The position numbers and the translations under genes were made by a program. A stretch of DNA of 64,000 nucleotides from Eucommia ulmoides (taxonomy: Eukaryota > Streptophyta > Magnoliopsida > Garryales > Eucommiaceae): contig CM028328.1 of NCBI GenBank assembly GCA_016647705.1, forward strand, positions 48,416,647 to 48,480,646, in the 5' to 3' direction. Shown one piece after another: positions 31,163-44,328 of the stretch; position 1 is the stretch's first letter, and each line of letters begins with the position of its first letter. The notes beneath the pieces were generated by a model. That model had not been told where the DNA came from. It saw only the letters and a list, made by a program, of their open reading frames with translations, and searched no databases.

Positions 31163-33312
31163 TGTTGATCCTAAGATTTTGATGGACAATTAAAGGTTGA
31201 TGTTTTTGGTGGAACTAACGGTTTGATTAAGTATTTCAGTTTATTAGTTTCGAATGATAAAGATATGATGATAAAGATGATGAAGGATTAAGAGGTTGAA
31301 GATTTTGAAGAACCTAGAGAAAACAACTTAGGTTAAATTTCAACTCTTAATATCCCAATTAGGATCACACACGATACAAAAAGATTTTTAAATAATTTTT
31401 TTTTTATAAATATGTGTGTTTTTAATAGGATCCTAATTAGATAAATTATTTTCTCCTATGTATAATTGAAAAATAAATATTTATAATGGATTAAAATTGA
31501 ATTTAAGTATTTAGTGGAGCTAACAAAGAAAAAAACCTGGTTAAAGGGGCGAAAACGTCAATAAGAATAAATTAAAAACGAGTTTAGAAAAGTGATCCAG
31601 CATCCATAAGTCGACAGGTAAGTCGACTAGACAAAGAAGGAAAACTCTTTGTATCTCTCAGTCAAGAGGTAGGTCGACCTGTGCTTAAATATGAACTCTT
31701 TATATCTATAAGTCAACAGAGCGGTCGACCTGTATAGTGAAATGGAACTCTCTGAATCTCTAGGTCGACAGATAGGTTAACCGATATGCACAGAATCTTT
31801 AGTTTGGCTACATCCTGAATCGAGCAGTTGACAGTTGATCTTGGTCGGTTGACTTATATGTTTGTTTCAGGATATTATGAAATTTCGGATTTTAATCTGA
31901 AAGTAGCCGTTACGTTTTTTTGGTTAGGATTCATGAGAGATTTTAGGTATTTAATATTATTTGAGTTATTCAACACATATTATGTTATCCCTATGGATTT
32001 GGTTCATTAAGTTGAATATTTCTCAATTTGGTACATATAATTGTTTCTATTCTATTTAATTGTGATTGAGAAATATTTGGGGGACTTAATTGAGAAGTTT
32101 AAAAACTATAATTAAGTGAATTGAACCAAAATGAAATCTTAATGATAAAAGGAGTCTATAAGAGCAATTAAGTATCATAACAAATGGGAACTAACCATTA
32201 GAGAGCTGATTTTAAAGCTATTTATATAGACCTGCGTTTTTCATATCAGTAAGAGAGATGAAGAGATATTACTGAGTTTTTCTATGAGAAATCATATTAA
32301 GATTTGCGAGAGCTTTTCTAAGAGACATTTTTGAGAATCATTTGCTGAGAATCATTACTGCTACCGAATCTGAAGTAATATCACTCTAATTAATTTTTCG
32401 GTGGATTCCGGGTGAGGTCTTTCCAAATTACTTTCTATTTAATATTGTTTGATTAATTTTTGAAATTTGATCTTTAGAAATTGTTTTCTGATTCTTTTAA
32501 TGAAAAATATTTTTTAAACAATTTCTTGCATTAATCTGATTATGTGCTCAATTACGTGCTACTCATTTTTGTTTAAAATCAGATTTTGAATATCTCACTT
32601 GTTTATCACTAATTTTGGGATATAAATTGAGTTTTAATTTATCTGGGGTGGTAGAAGCTCCGAGTGAGAAAAAATCACATGTCAATTTTTAATTAGTAAG
32701 TTGAGTGGCGGATTAAATACTATTGGGAGTATTTAATCTAAGGGTAGCTGGTTTAAGTCTTTTTCTGTAAAGAGATTGAGATAGTAATTCTTCATCAATT
32801 GAATTGTTTTGTGTGAATTTTATAACGGTTCAATTCTTACCGGGTAAAAGGATATTTGGAGTGTTTGTGAGGTTTTGATTCTTTTGCATTTGTGTTAAAA
32901 ATAATTAGGTTATTTTTGAGCCTGTAAAAAGTAGAGGTTATTCATAAGCATGTGAAAAGGAATTTGTAAAGGTTGATTCTGAGTCTGTAAAAGAATCTTT
33001 GTGAGGATTTTATTCCTACCTTTAAAGGAATCTTGAGTTTAGTGGGTGCGACTCTCCATGAGGCTCGAAGGACTGGATTAACTAAGAGTAGCTTGGTGAA
33101 CCAGTATAAAGTTCTGGTGTGCTGCAATCTTTACTTTATTTATTTTTGTTGTTTAGTATGCACCTAGTTGATTTTATATTTTCGCTATGATATAAATATA
33201 ATAATTAATTTATGAGTAAAATTAATTATTGGAGTTATTAAAGTATTTTTTCTTTGATATTTTTTAATTACCCAATTCATCTCCCCCTCTTGGGTATTTT
33301 ACTGGGCCAACA
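31163..33312 (+). repeat. 5' LTR of the SIRE-like element
   Basis: Starts TGTTGATCCTAAGATTTTGATGG and ends TCTTGGGTATTTTACTGGGCCAACA. The GTCGAC minisatellite lies at about 31600-31850. GCTATTTATATAGACC at about 32218-32233 is the likely TATA box. Confidence 0.92.
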
Positions 33313-33332
33313 ATTGGCATCAAAGCTAGTTT
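33313..33332 (+). other. Primer binding site, SIRE-like element
   Basis: ATTGGCATCAAAGC directly follows the LTR. It resembles the TGGTATCAGAGC sequence complementary to the 3' end of initiator tRNA-Met used by plant copia elements. Confidence 0.8.
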
Positions 33333-33419
33333 AGCTCGACACACTTAGCTAACAAAGATCACATGACGCACATAATAGGCACACTAGCTGAGGGGTAGTC
33401 TGTGTACCAACCACCTTTG

Positions 33420-34838
33420 TTTGTAGGTAAAAGTTATTCATTTCGGAAAGATAGAATGATAGTCTTCTTTTAGGCTACAAATTACGATGTGTGGCTAACA
33501 ATCGAGAATAGTCCATTTATTCCAATGGAAAACGGAGTTGAGAAGAAGAAGAAACAACTAACTACTTCTGATAAGCAGAAACTCTCCATAAACTCTCAGG
33601 CTATTAACATTATGTTTTTGCTCTTTAGATGCTAATAAATATTCTAGAGTTTCAGGTTGTGAATCTGCAAAGGAGATGTGGGATAAGTTACAAGTTACCC
33701 ACGAAGAGACAAGTCAAGTCAAGTAATCGAAAATTAACGCTCTTATGAGAAAATTTGAGTTGTTCAGAATGGAAGAAAATGAATTGATTCATGAGATGTA
33801 TACTCGCTTCAACAACATTTGCAATAACTTGAGTTAACTTGAAAAGTCATACTCCATGGAGGATAGAGTTCAAAAAGTCCTAAGATCCTTAATAAAAATA
33901 TAGGAGTCAAAGGTGACGGCAATTGAGGAAGCCAAGATCTTGGCAAATACGAAATTGATGATCTCATAGCCAACTTTATGACTTATGAATTAGCAATTAA
34001 AGGATATTAGGATGATACTAGAAATAGCAAGAGGAAATCCTTGGTGCTAAAAGCTTAGAAAATTGAAGAAGAGGATGACAGTGATGATGAAAGTCTTGAC
34101 AGTGAGTAAGAGAAAGATGTGGCGCTTCTCACAAAGAATTTTAAAAGAATGACTCGGCGCACATTCCGTGGGAGAAAAAACCTCAACATGACAAAAGTGG
34201 AATGTTACAACTGTCACAAGACCGGTCACTTTCAAAATGATTGTCTCGAATCGAAGGAGGATAAAGAAAAGGAAAAGAAGAAGAAAGCAAAGAAGAATAA
34301 GAAGAAATCCATGAAGGCTACTTGGCATACTGATTCAAGTAGCTCGGAAAAATCAAATAGTGAAGATATGTCCATGTTTGCATTGATGTACACTGGTGGT
34401 GAGGTAACTAAATGTTCAAGTTATTATCCATTAGATTTTGATGAATTATTTGATGTTTATCAAGAACTTTCTCATGATTATAAAAACCAGTATTCTAAAA
34501 TAAATGCCCTTCAAAGTACAATTAATACATTAAACAAGTAAGTGATGGACTACGAATCTGAAAATAATAAATTGAAATCCAAATTGATGGATTTGCAATC
34601 AATTGTTATCAAATTCACCGGTGGTGAAAATAACTTGAAAATACTTTTGGGAAGTTCACATGGAGTTTTTGATAAAGCCGGTATTGGATTTCAAGAAAAT
34701 CTTAAACAAAAATGTTTTCACAATTTTTTTTTTCTGAAATCAAGGATATTGTTAGATGTTTTAAATGTAATGTTGTGGGGTATACTATTCGTCGATGTTT
34801 TGATAAAATATCTAATTGTAGACAAGTTTGGGTTCTAA
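33420..34838 (+). pseudogene. SIRE-like gag (broken)
   Basis: The first part (about 33440-34000) matches copia Gag: VWLTIENSPFIP, ESAKEMWDKLQVTHEETSQVK, EENELIHEMYTRFNNI, with stops in place. The frame 34119-34541 carries the nucleic-acid binding zinc knuckle C-x2-C-x4-H-x4-C (residues 29-42: CYNCHKTGHFQNDC), followed by a Lys/Glu-rich tail. The frame 34542-34838 has a heptad-rich stretch (SENNKLKSKLMDLQS) typical of the C-terminal coiled coil of SIRE Gag. Several stops and frameshifts separate these segments. Confidence 0.85.
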
Positions 34839-34905
34839 AAGGAACTAAAATTGTCCCGACTAATAAGATCGGACCCACTTAGACTGGATACAACTTAGGA
34901 ACTAT

Positions 34906-35166
34906 TTGAGGTGCTCCTTACAGGTTATTCTAAAAGCTTCAATAAGGAAGGACAAATGGTTCCTGGATAGTGGTTGTTCACGACACATGATGGAAGACAA
35001 AGGAAAATTTACATCTTTGACACCTAAAGATGGAGGTCATGTGACTTTTGTAGACAACGCGAAAGGTAAAATTATCGGTATAGGTAATATCGGTAATGGT
35101 ACTACTATTATTAAAGATGTGTTACTAGTTGATGGACTTAAATATAATTTGCCTAGTATTAGTTAA
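34906..35166 (+). pseudogene. SIRE-like aspartic protease
   Basis: The frame contains KWFLDSGCSRHMM with the catalytic D-S-G, then GGHVTFVDNAKGKIIGIGNIG, and IKDVLLVDGLKYNL…SIS, the order found in copia proteases. In relatives it cuts the Gag-Pol polyprotein. The upstream junction to gag is out of frame. Confidence 0.88.
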
Positions 35167-35241
35167 CTATGTGACAAGGGTTATAATTTAATATTTGATC
35201 ATGATAGGTGCATTATTAAGAATAGTCATGATAATAGTATC

Positions 35242-36178
35242 TTGTTAGTTGTATCACGTTTTGAAAATGTTTATACTTGCTTATTTGATGATTTTAATTC
35301 TCAAAATTTATCTTGTTTGAATGCTTTATCTGAAAATAGTTGGTTATGGCATATAAGACTTGGACATGCTAATATTGAGTTAATCTCTAACTTATCTAAG
35401 AACAGTCTCATACGTGGCCTACCTGATTTGAAATTTGTGAAAGATAAAGTATGTGATACATGTCAATTAGGCAAGCAAATTAGATCATCATTTAAGAAAA
35501 AGATGCACACGTCCACATCTAGATGTCTTGAATTATTGCATCTTGATTTGTTTGGGCCTAACTCTGTTGCTAGTTTTGGTGGTAAGTTTATGCATTTGTT
35601 ATAGTTGATGATTATTCCAGACTTACCTGGGTATTTTTTATTGCTAAGAAAAGTGAGGTTGTTTTTGTTCTTGCTAAATTTTGTAAACGTGTTCAAAATG
35701 AGAAACAATGTTCCGTTACTAACATTTGAAGTGACAGAGGAAGAGAGTTTAAGAATAATGATGTGGTAAGTTACTGTTATGAGCATGATTATGCTCATAA
35801 CTTTTTTGCTCCCAGATCACCGCAACAAAATAGTATAGTGGAGAGGAAGAATATGACGCTTCAAGAGATGGCCAGAACGTTACTTAATGAAAATTGCTTA
35901 CCAACCTACTCTGGGCCAAAGCAGTAAGTACAACTTGCCATGTAGTGAATCGAGTATCAATTCGTAGTGGGTTTAACAAAACCCCATATGAAATCTGGAA
36001 TGGTAAGACTCCTAATATTTCTTATTTTAAAGTATTTGGATGTAAGTGTTTTATTTTGAATGACAAGGATAATCTTGGTAAATTTGTTGCTAAATCAGAT
36101 TATGAGATTTTTCTTGGATATGCTACTAACAGTAAGGCTTATAGAGTTTATAATAAATGCACATTAGAAGTAGAATAA
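35242..36178 (+). pseudogene. SIRE-like integrase
   Basis: N-terminal H-H-C-C zinc domain: WLWHIRLGHAN…CDTCQLGKQ. The DDE core is split by stops: LLHLDLFGPNSVASFGGK, then VDDYSRLTWVFF in another frame, SDRGREF-like, and PRSPQQNSIVERKN. The C-terminal part in frame 35894-36178 reads FGCKCFILNDKDNLGKF and FLGYATNSKAYRVYN. The parts are in three frames, so no integrase can be made. Confidence 0.88.
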
Positions 36179-36184
36179 ACTATA

Positions 36185-37075
36185 CATATTGTTTTTGAGG
36201 AAGCCTAAAAAAATAGATGAGGCATTAACTAATGAATCTTGGATATCCACAATGCAAGATGAGTTAGTTCAATTTGAGCGGAACAAAGTATGGTGTCTTG
36301 TTCCGAGATCGAATTTTCATCCAGTTATTGGTTCTAAATGGGTTTTTAGAAATAAAAAGGATGAATCTGGTATGATAATTAGAAACAAAGCAAGATTAGT
36401 AGCACAAGGCTATGATTAAGAGGAAGGAATTGATTATGATGAAACCTATGCTCTTGTTGCTAGACTAGAAGCAATTAGAATGCTACTCGCTTTTACATGT
36501 TTACGTAATTTTAAGTTATATCAAATGGATGTAAAGAGTGCATTTCTAAATGACTTTCTAGCAGGAGAAGTTTATGTGGAACTACCCCCGGGATTTAAAG
36601 GTGATAAATTTTTTGATCAAGTATTTAAACTTTGCAAGGTTTTTGTATAGGCTCAAACAAGCTCCTAGAGCTTGGTATGAGAGACGTAGCCGATATTTGA
36701 TCAAAAATAGTTTTTGAAGGGGTATTTGTGATATAACACTGTTTGTGAAGCAAACTGATTCTGTTATCCTTTTAGTACAAGTGCATGTTGATGATATTAT
36801 TTTTTGATCTACTAATGAGGATCTTTGCCAAGAGTTTGCTAAGATAATGCATGTTGAATTTGTAATGAGCATGATGAGAGAGTTGAATTTCTTTCTTGGG
36901 TTGCAAATTAAGCAAATCAAAGAAGAAATATTTATAAACCAAGCTAAATGCACCAAAGAGTTGTTAAAGAAATATGGCTTGGAAAGCGTTAAAGAGTACA
37001 AAACTCCTATGGCAACGACTACGAAGATAAACAAAGACGATACGGGCAAAAGTGTTAATGAAAAAATGTATTGAG
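36185..37075 (+). pseudogene. SIRE-like reverse transcriptase
   Basis: The frame 36189-36419 holds WISTMQDELVQFERNKVW and WVFRNKKDESGMI, the start of copia RT. After a stop, EEGIDYDETYA, YQMDVKSAFLND and VYVELPPGF follow, then the active site VHVDDIIF (the YVDD block as HVDD) at about 36784, with a stop right after it. The frame 36847-37074 continues MRELNFFLGLQIKQ. At least three stops or shifts are present. Confidence 0.88.
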
Positions 37076-37077
37076 GT

Positions 37078-37745
37078 ATGATTGGTAGTCTGTTGTATTT
37101 AACTACTAGTAGACCTGACATTATGTATAGTGTTTGTATTTGTACTAGATTTCAGTCTTGTCCTAAAGAATCACACTTGACTGCGGTTAAACGAATTTTT
37201 CTATACTTAAAGAGGACGACTGACCTAGGATTAGCGTATCCTAGGGGGATTGATTTTAAATTGGTAAGTTACTGCGACGCTGATTTTGCCGGTTGCAAAG
37301 TTGAGCGAAAAAGCACAAGTGGGTCATGTTATTTGTTAGGACATGCTTTGGTGTCTTGATCAAGCAAGAAATAGAATTCAATAGCCTTATCCACTACTGA
37401 GGTTGAATATATGGCAGCTGGTAACTATTGTGCTCAAATTTTATATATTAAGTAACAATTAAATGACTTTGGAATTTGCATGGAGGAGCTCCTGATCTTT
37501 TGTGATAATAAAAATACTATTTGTCTAAGTAAGAATCCTACATAGCACTCACGAACTAAGCATATAGAGATTAGACATCACTTTATTCTTGATCGCATTC
37601 AGAAAAAGGGACATTGTTATTGAGTATATTGATACCTCTGACCAACTTGCTAATGTTTTTACCAAACCACTAGCGGAAGATCAGTTTGTGAAAATAATTC
37701 GCGGTTTGGATATGGCTAGGCATAATGATGTTTGCCTAGAGTAGA
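37078..37745 (+). pseudogene. SIRE-like RNase H
   Basis: MIGSLLYLTTSRPDIMYSV and LVSYCDADFAGCKVERKSTS mark the copia RT-RNase H connection and the first catalytic Asp. EVEYMAAG and CDNKNTICLSKNP, then RHHFI and ADQ-like segments follow in other frames to about 37740. Stops are at 37358 and beyond. Confidence 0.88.
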
Positions 37746-38005
37746 GTTCTTGTGTGCTCCCTCCTCTCTAATTTTTTTTTTTTTTTTGAGATGATAAAGG
37801 GGGAGAATTAGTTGATGTTTTAATGAATATCTTAAGGGGGAGTTTATTTTTATATTTTTGTTTTATTGATTATTTTTTTGAATATCTTTATTCTTATGCT
37901 TAAATGAATCATAAAACCCGTCCTCGAATTCAGGGGTAGTGTGGTTATATTATTATTTTGAAGAAAATATCAAAATTAATTGTCATCATAAAAAAAAGGA
38001 AAGAT

Positions 38006-40153
38006 TGTTGATCCTAAGATTTTGATGGACAATTAAACGTTGATGTTTTTGGTGGAACTAATGGTTTGATTAAGTATTTCAGTTTATTAGTTCCAAATGA
38101 TGAAGATATGATGATATAGATGATGAAGGATTAAGAGGTTGAATAATTTGAAGAACCTAAGGAAAATAACTCAGGTTAAATTTCAATTCTTAATATCCTA
38201 ATTAGGATCACACATGACAGAAAAATATTTTTAAATGATTTTTATATATTTGTGTGTTTTTAATAGGATCCTAATTAGATAAATTATTTACTCTTATGTG
38301 TAATTGAAAGATAAATATTTACAATTGATTAAAATTGAATTTAAGTATTTAGTGGAGCTAACCAAGAAAAGAAATTGGTTAAAGGGGTGAAAACGTCAAT
38401 AAGAATGAATTAAAAACGAGTTTAGAAAAGTGATTCAGCATCCACAAGTCGACAGGTAAGTCGACCGGACAAAGAAGGAAAACTCTCTATATCTCTCAGT
38501 TGATAGGTAGGTCGACCTGTGCTTAAATATGAATTCTCTATATCTATAAGTCAACAGAGTAGTCGACCTGTGAAGAGAAATAGAACTCTTTGAATCTCTA
38601 GGTCGACAGATAGGTCGACCGATGGGCACAAAATCTTTGGCTTGGCTAGATCCTAAATCGAGCAGTTGACAGCTGATCTTGGTCAGTTGACTTAAGTGTC
38701 TCTTTTAGGATATTATGGAATTCGGAATTTTAATATGAAAGTAGTCGTTACTAGCCGTTTTTTGGTTAGGATTCATAAGAGATTTTAGGGATTTAATATT
38801 ATTTAAGATATGCAACACATATTATGTTATCCCTATAGATTTGGTTCATTAAGTTTAAATTTTTCTCAATTTGGTACATATAATTGTTTCTATTCTATTT
38901 AATTGTGATTGAGAAATATTTGGAGGACTTAATTGAGAAATTGAAAAACTATAATTAAGTGAATTGAACCGGAATGAAGTCTTAATGATATAAGGGGTCT
39001 ATAAGAGTAATTAAGTGTCATAATAAATGGGAACTAGCCATTAGAGAACTGATTTTAAACCTATTTATATAGACCTGCGTTTTTTATATCATTAAGAGAG
39101 ATAAAGAGATATTACTGAGTTTTTCTAAGAGAATTCATTTTGAGATTTGTGAGAGCTTTTCTAAGAGACATTGTTGGGAATCATTTACTGAGAATCATTG
39201 CTGTTACCGAATCTGAAGTAATATCGCTCGAATTATTTTTTCGGTGTATTCTGCGTGAGATCTTTCCAAATTACTTTCTATTTAGTATTGTTTGATTAAT
39301 TTTTGAAATTTGATCTTTGGAAATTGTTTTCTAATTTTTTCATTGAAAAATATTTTTTAAACAATTTCTTGAATTAATCTGATTACTTTCTCAATTACGT
39401 GCTACCAATTTTTGTTTAAAATCTGATTTTGAATATCTCACTTGTCTATCACTAGTTTTGGGATATTAATCGAGTTTTAATTTATCTGGGTTGGTAAAAA
39501 CTCCGAGTGAGAAAAAAATTATTTGTCAATTTGTAATTGGTAAGTTGAGTGGCAGATTAAATACTGTTGGGAGTATTTAATTTAAGGGTAGATGATTTCA
39601 GTCTCTTCTTGTGAAGAGGTTGAGGTAATAATTCTTCCTGAATTGAATTGTTTTGTGTGAATTTTGTAACAGTTCAATCCTTACTGGGTAAAAGGATATT
39701 TGGAGTGTTTGTGAGGTTTTGATTCTTTTACCTTTGTGTTAAAAAAGATTAGGTTATTCTTGAGCTTGTAAAAAGTAGAGGTTATTCCTAAACCTGTGAA
39801 AAGGAATTTGTAAATGTTGATTCTGAGACTGTAAAAGAATCTTTGTAAGGGTTTGATTCCTACCTTTAAAGGAATCTTGAGTTTAGTGGGTGTGACTCTC
39901 CGTGAGGCTCGGGAGACTGGATTAGCCAAGAGTAACTTGGTGAACCAGTATAAATTTTTGGTGTGCTACAATCTTTACTTTATTTATTTTTGTTGTTTTG
40001 TGTGTACCTAGTTGATTTTATATTTCCGCTATGATATAAAGATAATAATTAATTTAGGATTAAAATTAATTATTTGAGTTATTAAAATATTTTTCTCTGA
40101 TATTTTTTAATTACCCAATTCACTCCCCTCTTGGGTATTTCACAGGGCCAACA
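38006..40153 (+). repeat. 3' LTR of the SIRE-like element
   Basis: Near-copy of 31163-33312, with the GTCGAC minisatellite at about 38440-38690. Confidence 0.92.
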
Positions 40154-41300
40154 TATACTTTACTAGATATGGCTAGGCATATGTTAAGAAATTCATCTTT
40201 ACCAATGTCAATGTGGATGTATGCTTTAAAACTATCATGTATTTGTTGAATCGGGTTCCTAGTAAGGCAGTTCCATAGACATATTTTGAACTGTGGACTC
40301 ATAGGAAACCTAGTTTAAGGAACTTGCATGTTTTGGGTTGCCTGACAAAATTAAGAATCTATAATCCACAAGAAAAGAAGCTAGATTCAAGAACAACCAA
40401 TAGTTTCTTCATTGGTTATCCAAAAAAATCTAACGGGTATAGATTTTTTTATTTATAATACAAGAATTGTTAAACCTAGAAATGTTAGGTTCATTCAAAA
40501 TAGTAAAGTTAGTGGGAGCGAAACTCCATAAAATATGGTAATTCAAGAAGTCAGGGTACAAGTTTCTTTATCCTACACTTCTTCTAAAGTTGTTGTTCCT
40601 CTAATTGTTGAACTGTTTAACATTATTAAGAACAACAAATGAATGATTTTACAACTCACAATAAAGTTATTGTTGGTGTACCTATAGCTGAGGAACCACA
40701 AGAAATAGTATTAAGAAGGTCTCCAAGACAAATAAATATGTTATTTCTAATGATTATGTGGTATATCTATAAGAGTAAAAATTTGACTTACGAGATAACG
40801 ATTCAGTTTTATTTTTACAAGCCATTAATAGTAGTAGTTCTGATAAATGGGTAAATTTGATGAAAGATGAGTTAAATCCACGGAACATAATGAAGTCTGA
40901 GGCCTTGTTGAATTAATGGAAGGTTGCAAAAGAGTCGGGTGTAAATGGGTCTTCAAGACCAAATGAGACTCAATTGGCAACATTGAACGTTAAAAGGTCG
41001 GACTTGTCGCTAAAGGTTTTACTTTGAAATATGGCATTGATTATAAAAAGACTTTTTCACTAGTCTCTAGGAAAAAACGCTCTTAGAATTATCATGCTTT
41101 GGTGGTTCATTATGACTTAGAGCCACATCAGATGAATGTGAAAGCTGTCTTTCTAAATGTAAATTTAGAGGAAGAAGTTTACATAGACCAACTAGATGGC
41201 TTTCCAGTTGAATGGAAAGAACACACGGTTTATAAACTTAAGAAATCAATATACAGACTTAAACAAGCTTGTAGACACTATACAAGCTTGGGTTTAAAGG
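40154..41300 (+). pseudogene. Tork-like copia integrase end and RT start, right part
   Basis: Continues the frame cut at 31162: LDMARHMLRNSSLP, then pieces equal to NRVPSKAVPxTYFELW and GCLTKLRIYNPQEKK (broken). RT starts at about 40840 with SDKWVNLMKDEL, CKWVFKTK, YGIDYKKTFS. The clean frame 41099-41359 has HQMNVKAVFLNVNLEEEVYIDQ and VYKLKKSIYRLKQA. The similarity stops before the YVDD active site, where the Tat-like LTR begins at about 41300-41318. Confidence 0.82.
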
Positions 41301-43844
41301 GAATAAGTTTCTACCTGATATCATACTATACAATATACAAAAACAACCAAAAAATATGACAAAAACACAAAACTGTTAAATTTGACAAAATCCAGTAAAG
41401 TAAAAGTTTCGGATCAACCTCGAAATTTCCATAATTTAAGGAGGTCTAAGATGACTTTATTAAAGTTTGATTTTCATCAAATCATATTTAGTATAGATAA
41501 AAATTAGCCACTACCCTTAAATTTATAGGATATTTCAAACAAATTACTCCAGTTACTCACCTCGACCTTGAAACATTTACAACCCCTGAATCTTGTCAAT
41601 TTAACACCAAAACATTCTATTCATTTATGCATATTACAACAAATACTACGAAGAAACAATCCAAGACACCTTAACTAAGGCTTGGAAAGGTCATAAAAAA
41701 TCCTTGAATCACATTGTGATCTAAGGATTGGGCTTGGCTTGGATTTTCTCTAAATCCAAGTAGTCTTAACAAATCACCCTAAGCCCAAGCAATCATGGGG
41801 ACTAGCCGTCATTTAAGGCCCACAAATAAAGCCTTATAATGACCAAGGATCATTCCAAGAAGTTTCCTTCCAAATGGCTAACGAAGGGAACCAGGACACT
41901 TAGGGTACAACCTAATATTATTGAAACTAAACCGATTCAGTTCACCACCTAAGTAAGGCCAATGAGAATTTAATGCCCATCCCATCAAGAACTAAATTCT
42001 TGGGATGACATGTCAATTCCTCATTCATGGTATCTAGATATTTTAAGCAAAATATCTTAGAACCAACCGAAAACCCTGAATTGTGACGACCCATTACCAA
42101 AACCAAACCAGATTAGTGGCCTCCAAGTGAAGCATTAAATGCTTGGGATGACATAGAATGGCTAGGTTCAAAGGATGTAGATATTTTCAGCAAAATATTT
42201 TAGGGTTAACTAGGACATTGGAAACCAACCGTCGGTTATCAGGTAAGTTAACCCAATTCCATCCGAATGCAACTGTAGGAGTGTCCTCCAAGTCATGACT
42301 CATCACATTGCATTAAATGAAAAGTTACACCTAAGGACTAGATGCAATGAACCTTGGATGCATTTATGATGATCGAGCCGAAATAGTGGATCTAAATGGT
42401 ATTTAGCCTTAAACCAATCTGGATACATTACACTAAGTGATAAATGCATCAATGATCAAGAATTTTGATTGGAGGAGAGCTAATCATTAGTAATGATTGC
42501 CAACCATTACCAAATCTTTGAGAATCTCACTTCCCCATCCTAAATTCGTTATAAGCCAAACGAAACCAAGGGGAGGCTAGTAGTCTTCTAGGCCAAACAC
42601 TACGCAGGGAATACCCTGGATTGGTCTATGCATTGGCCTATGCACAGGCCCCCAGGTCTATAAATACAAGGCCACCCATCTCATTTTTGCAAGTCTTGAA
42701 GGCTTAACTTTTCTCTCTAAACTCGAGCAACACTCTCAAGTCCTAGGACTCTCAAGCATATTTCTCAAATAACGCATCATTATTCTGCCAAAATCCAGTT
42801 GTTGAAGGTGTTTTTGAAGGTCTTAGAAAAAGAACTCTAAGGATCAAAAATCACCAATCGACACCGAGCTAAGAGGAGTAATGAGGGAAAGGAAGAGTAG
42901 CTACTTAGGGACGACCACATCCCCTAATTAGGGTGTTCTTGAGTTGTTGGCTAAGAACTCGAGGAATCGACGACCATCGATTAACCACCGATCAACTACC
43001 AATGAAGAAGATCAAGGAGGAAAATGATGTAAATACTTAGGGAAGTCCATATCCCCTAAGTAGGTATGTTCCTATAAAACCCCTTATGATTCTTGGCTAA
43101 TCTTGTGAATATTGCTTGTATAGTAGGATCATGTAGATCACACACTTTACTTTCATGTATATAACACATAAAACCCATAAAACAAATGAAACAATCTTTT
43201 GATTTTGTCAAGAACTTCAAACAAACACTTAATCTTAACTAAATCGACTAAACTAGGGTCGAATCATACAAAATCATTCCAAGCATCTGAAGAACTTTTA
43301 AGAACATCGTATTTCATTTTTTTTAGCCAAACAAAACACACGTATATATATACATACACACTACACCAATAGACCATTGTGGCTAAGAACTCGGGATAAA
43401 GGGAGGGTGTCTATTCCTTCGGGGATATGTGCCATTCATCTTTAGAAACCTTCCCGTTTTCGTTAGTTACGAGTAGGACTAGAATAAACATATGGTGTTT
43501 CTTTTCACTTTTAACTAACAACTCACACACTAACACTAAACTAACCAAAACAAAGGAGTTTGCTTAAGGTTTTTGACTAAATCAAAGGGTTGTTATGATT
43601 ATATTAGGGTTATGATTCAGGTTGTTCACAACTCTAAAAACTATTAATAAACCTAATCAGGGTTGTGGTACAGGTTAATCAAAACTCTAAGAACTATTAA
43701 TAATAGCTAATCAAGGTTGTGATTCAGGTTGTTTAAAATGAAAATTAATTGATAATCAACTGAAACAAACTAAACAAACCAATCTTTAACTAAGACTAAC
43801 TCAACCTTAAACTAAACTAACCCAACGTTTCAACCATAACAAGT

Positions 43845-44230
43845 TCGAACTACGTTCGACCTGATTTTTAGTAACTACACAAAGTTTGTTGGCATCCCAT
43901 AAGGGTTTGGTCACACCTCTAATAATTAATCTAGTTTTCAACGAGACAAGATTGAACTACGTTCGACCTGATCTTTGGTAATTACCCAAAGTACGTAGGC
44001 AACCCATAAGGGTTCGGTTACACCACTAATAATGAATCTAATTTTTAATGAGACAAGAATAAACTACGTCCGACCTAATCTTTGATCAACCTAAAGTACG
44101 TAGGCAGCCCTCGATTCAGGTTCGATCATAACAAACAATAGAAAACATATGGCTACCCTAACCAAAACGAACTACATAAAGATATGATTCTCATTTAAGA
44201 TACGTAGGCAACCCATATGCGGGTTTAGTC
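43845..44230. repeat. About 105-bp tandem repeats in the Tat-like LTR
   Basis: About four units, each containing GAACTACGTTCGACCTGAT, AAGTACGTAGGCA and CCCATAAGGGTTCGGT-like blocks. The last two are diverged. Confidence 0.8.
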
Positions 44231-44283
44231 ACATATCCAAACAACTTAGTCTTAGATTGAATTTCATTTAGTATATCTTTCAT

Positions 44284-44287
<4 letters not shown>

Positions 44288-44324
<37 letters not shown>
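44288..44324. repeat. (CA)n microsatellite
   Basis: An uninterrupted CA run of about 18 units near the end of the LTR. Confidence 0.95.

Positions 44325-44328
<4 letters not shown>

Larger units (their letters stand above)
31163..40153 (+). mobile_element. Complete SIRE/Maximus-like Ty1/copia retrotransposon (inactive)
   Basis: LTRs at 31163-33312 and 38006-40153 (both about 2.15 kb, TGTTGATCC…CCAACA) with internal DNA 33313-38005. The flanking pentamers CATAC and TATAC differ at one base. PBS ATTGGCATCAAAGC follows the 5' LTR, and A/G-rich tracts (GATAAAGGGGGAG at about 37795 and AAAAAAAGGAAAGA before 38006) serve as polypurine tracts. Domain order Gag–protease–integrase–RT–RNase H is the copia order. 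By eye the first 165 bp of the LTRs differ at about 11 places, so the insertion is not recent. No envelope-like ORF lies between RNase H and the 3' LTR. Confidence 0.93.

Noticed and set aside
41099-41359. Possible host gene at 41.1 kb
   Set aside because: The product (KAVFLNVNLEEEVYI, LKKSIYRLKQA) is copia reverse transcriptase.
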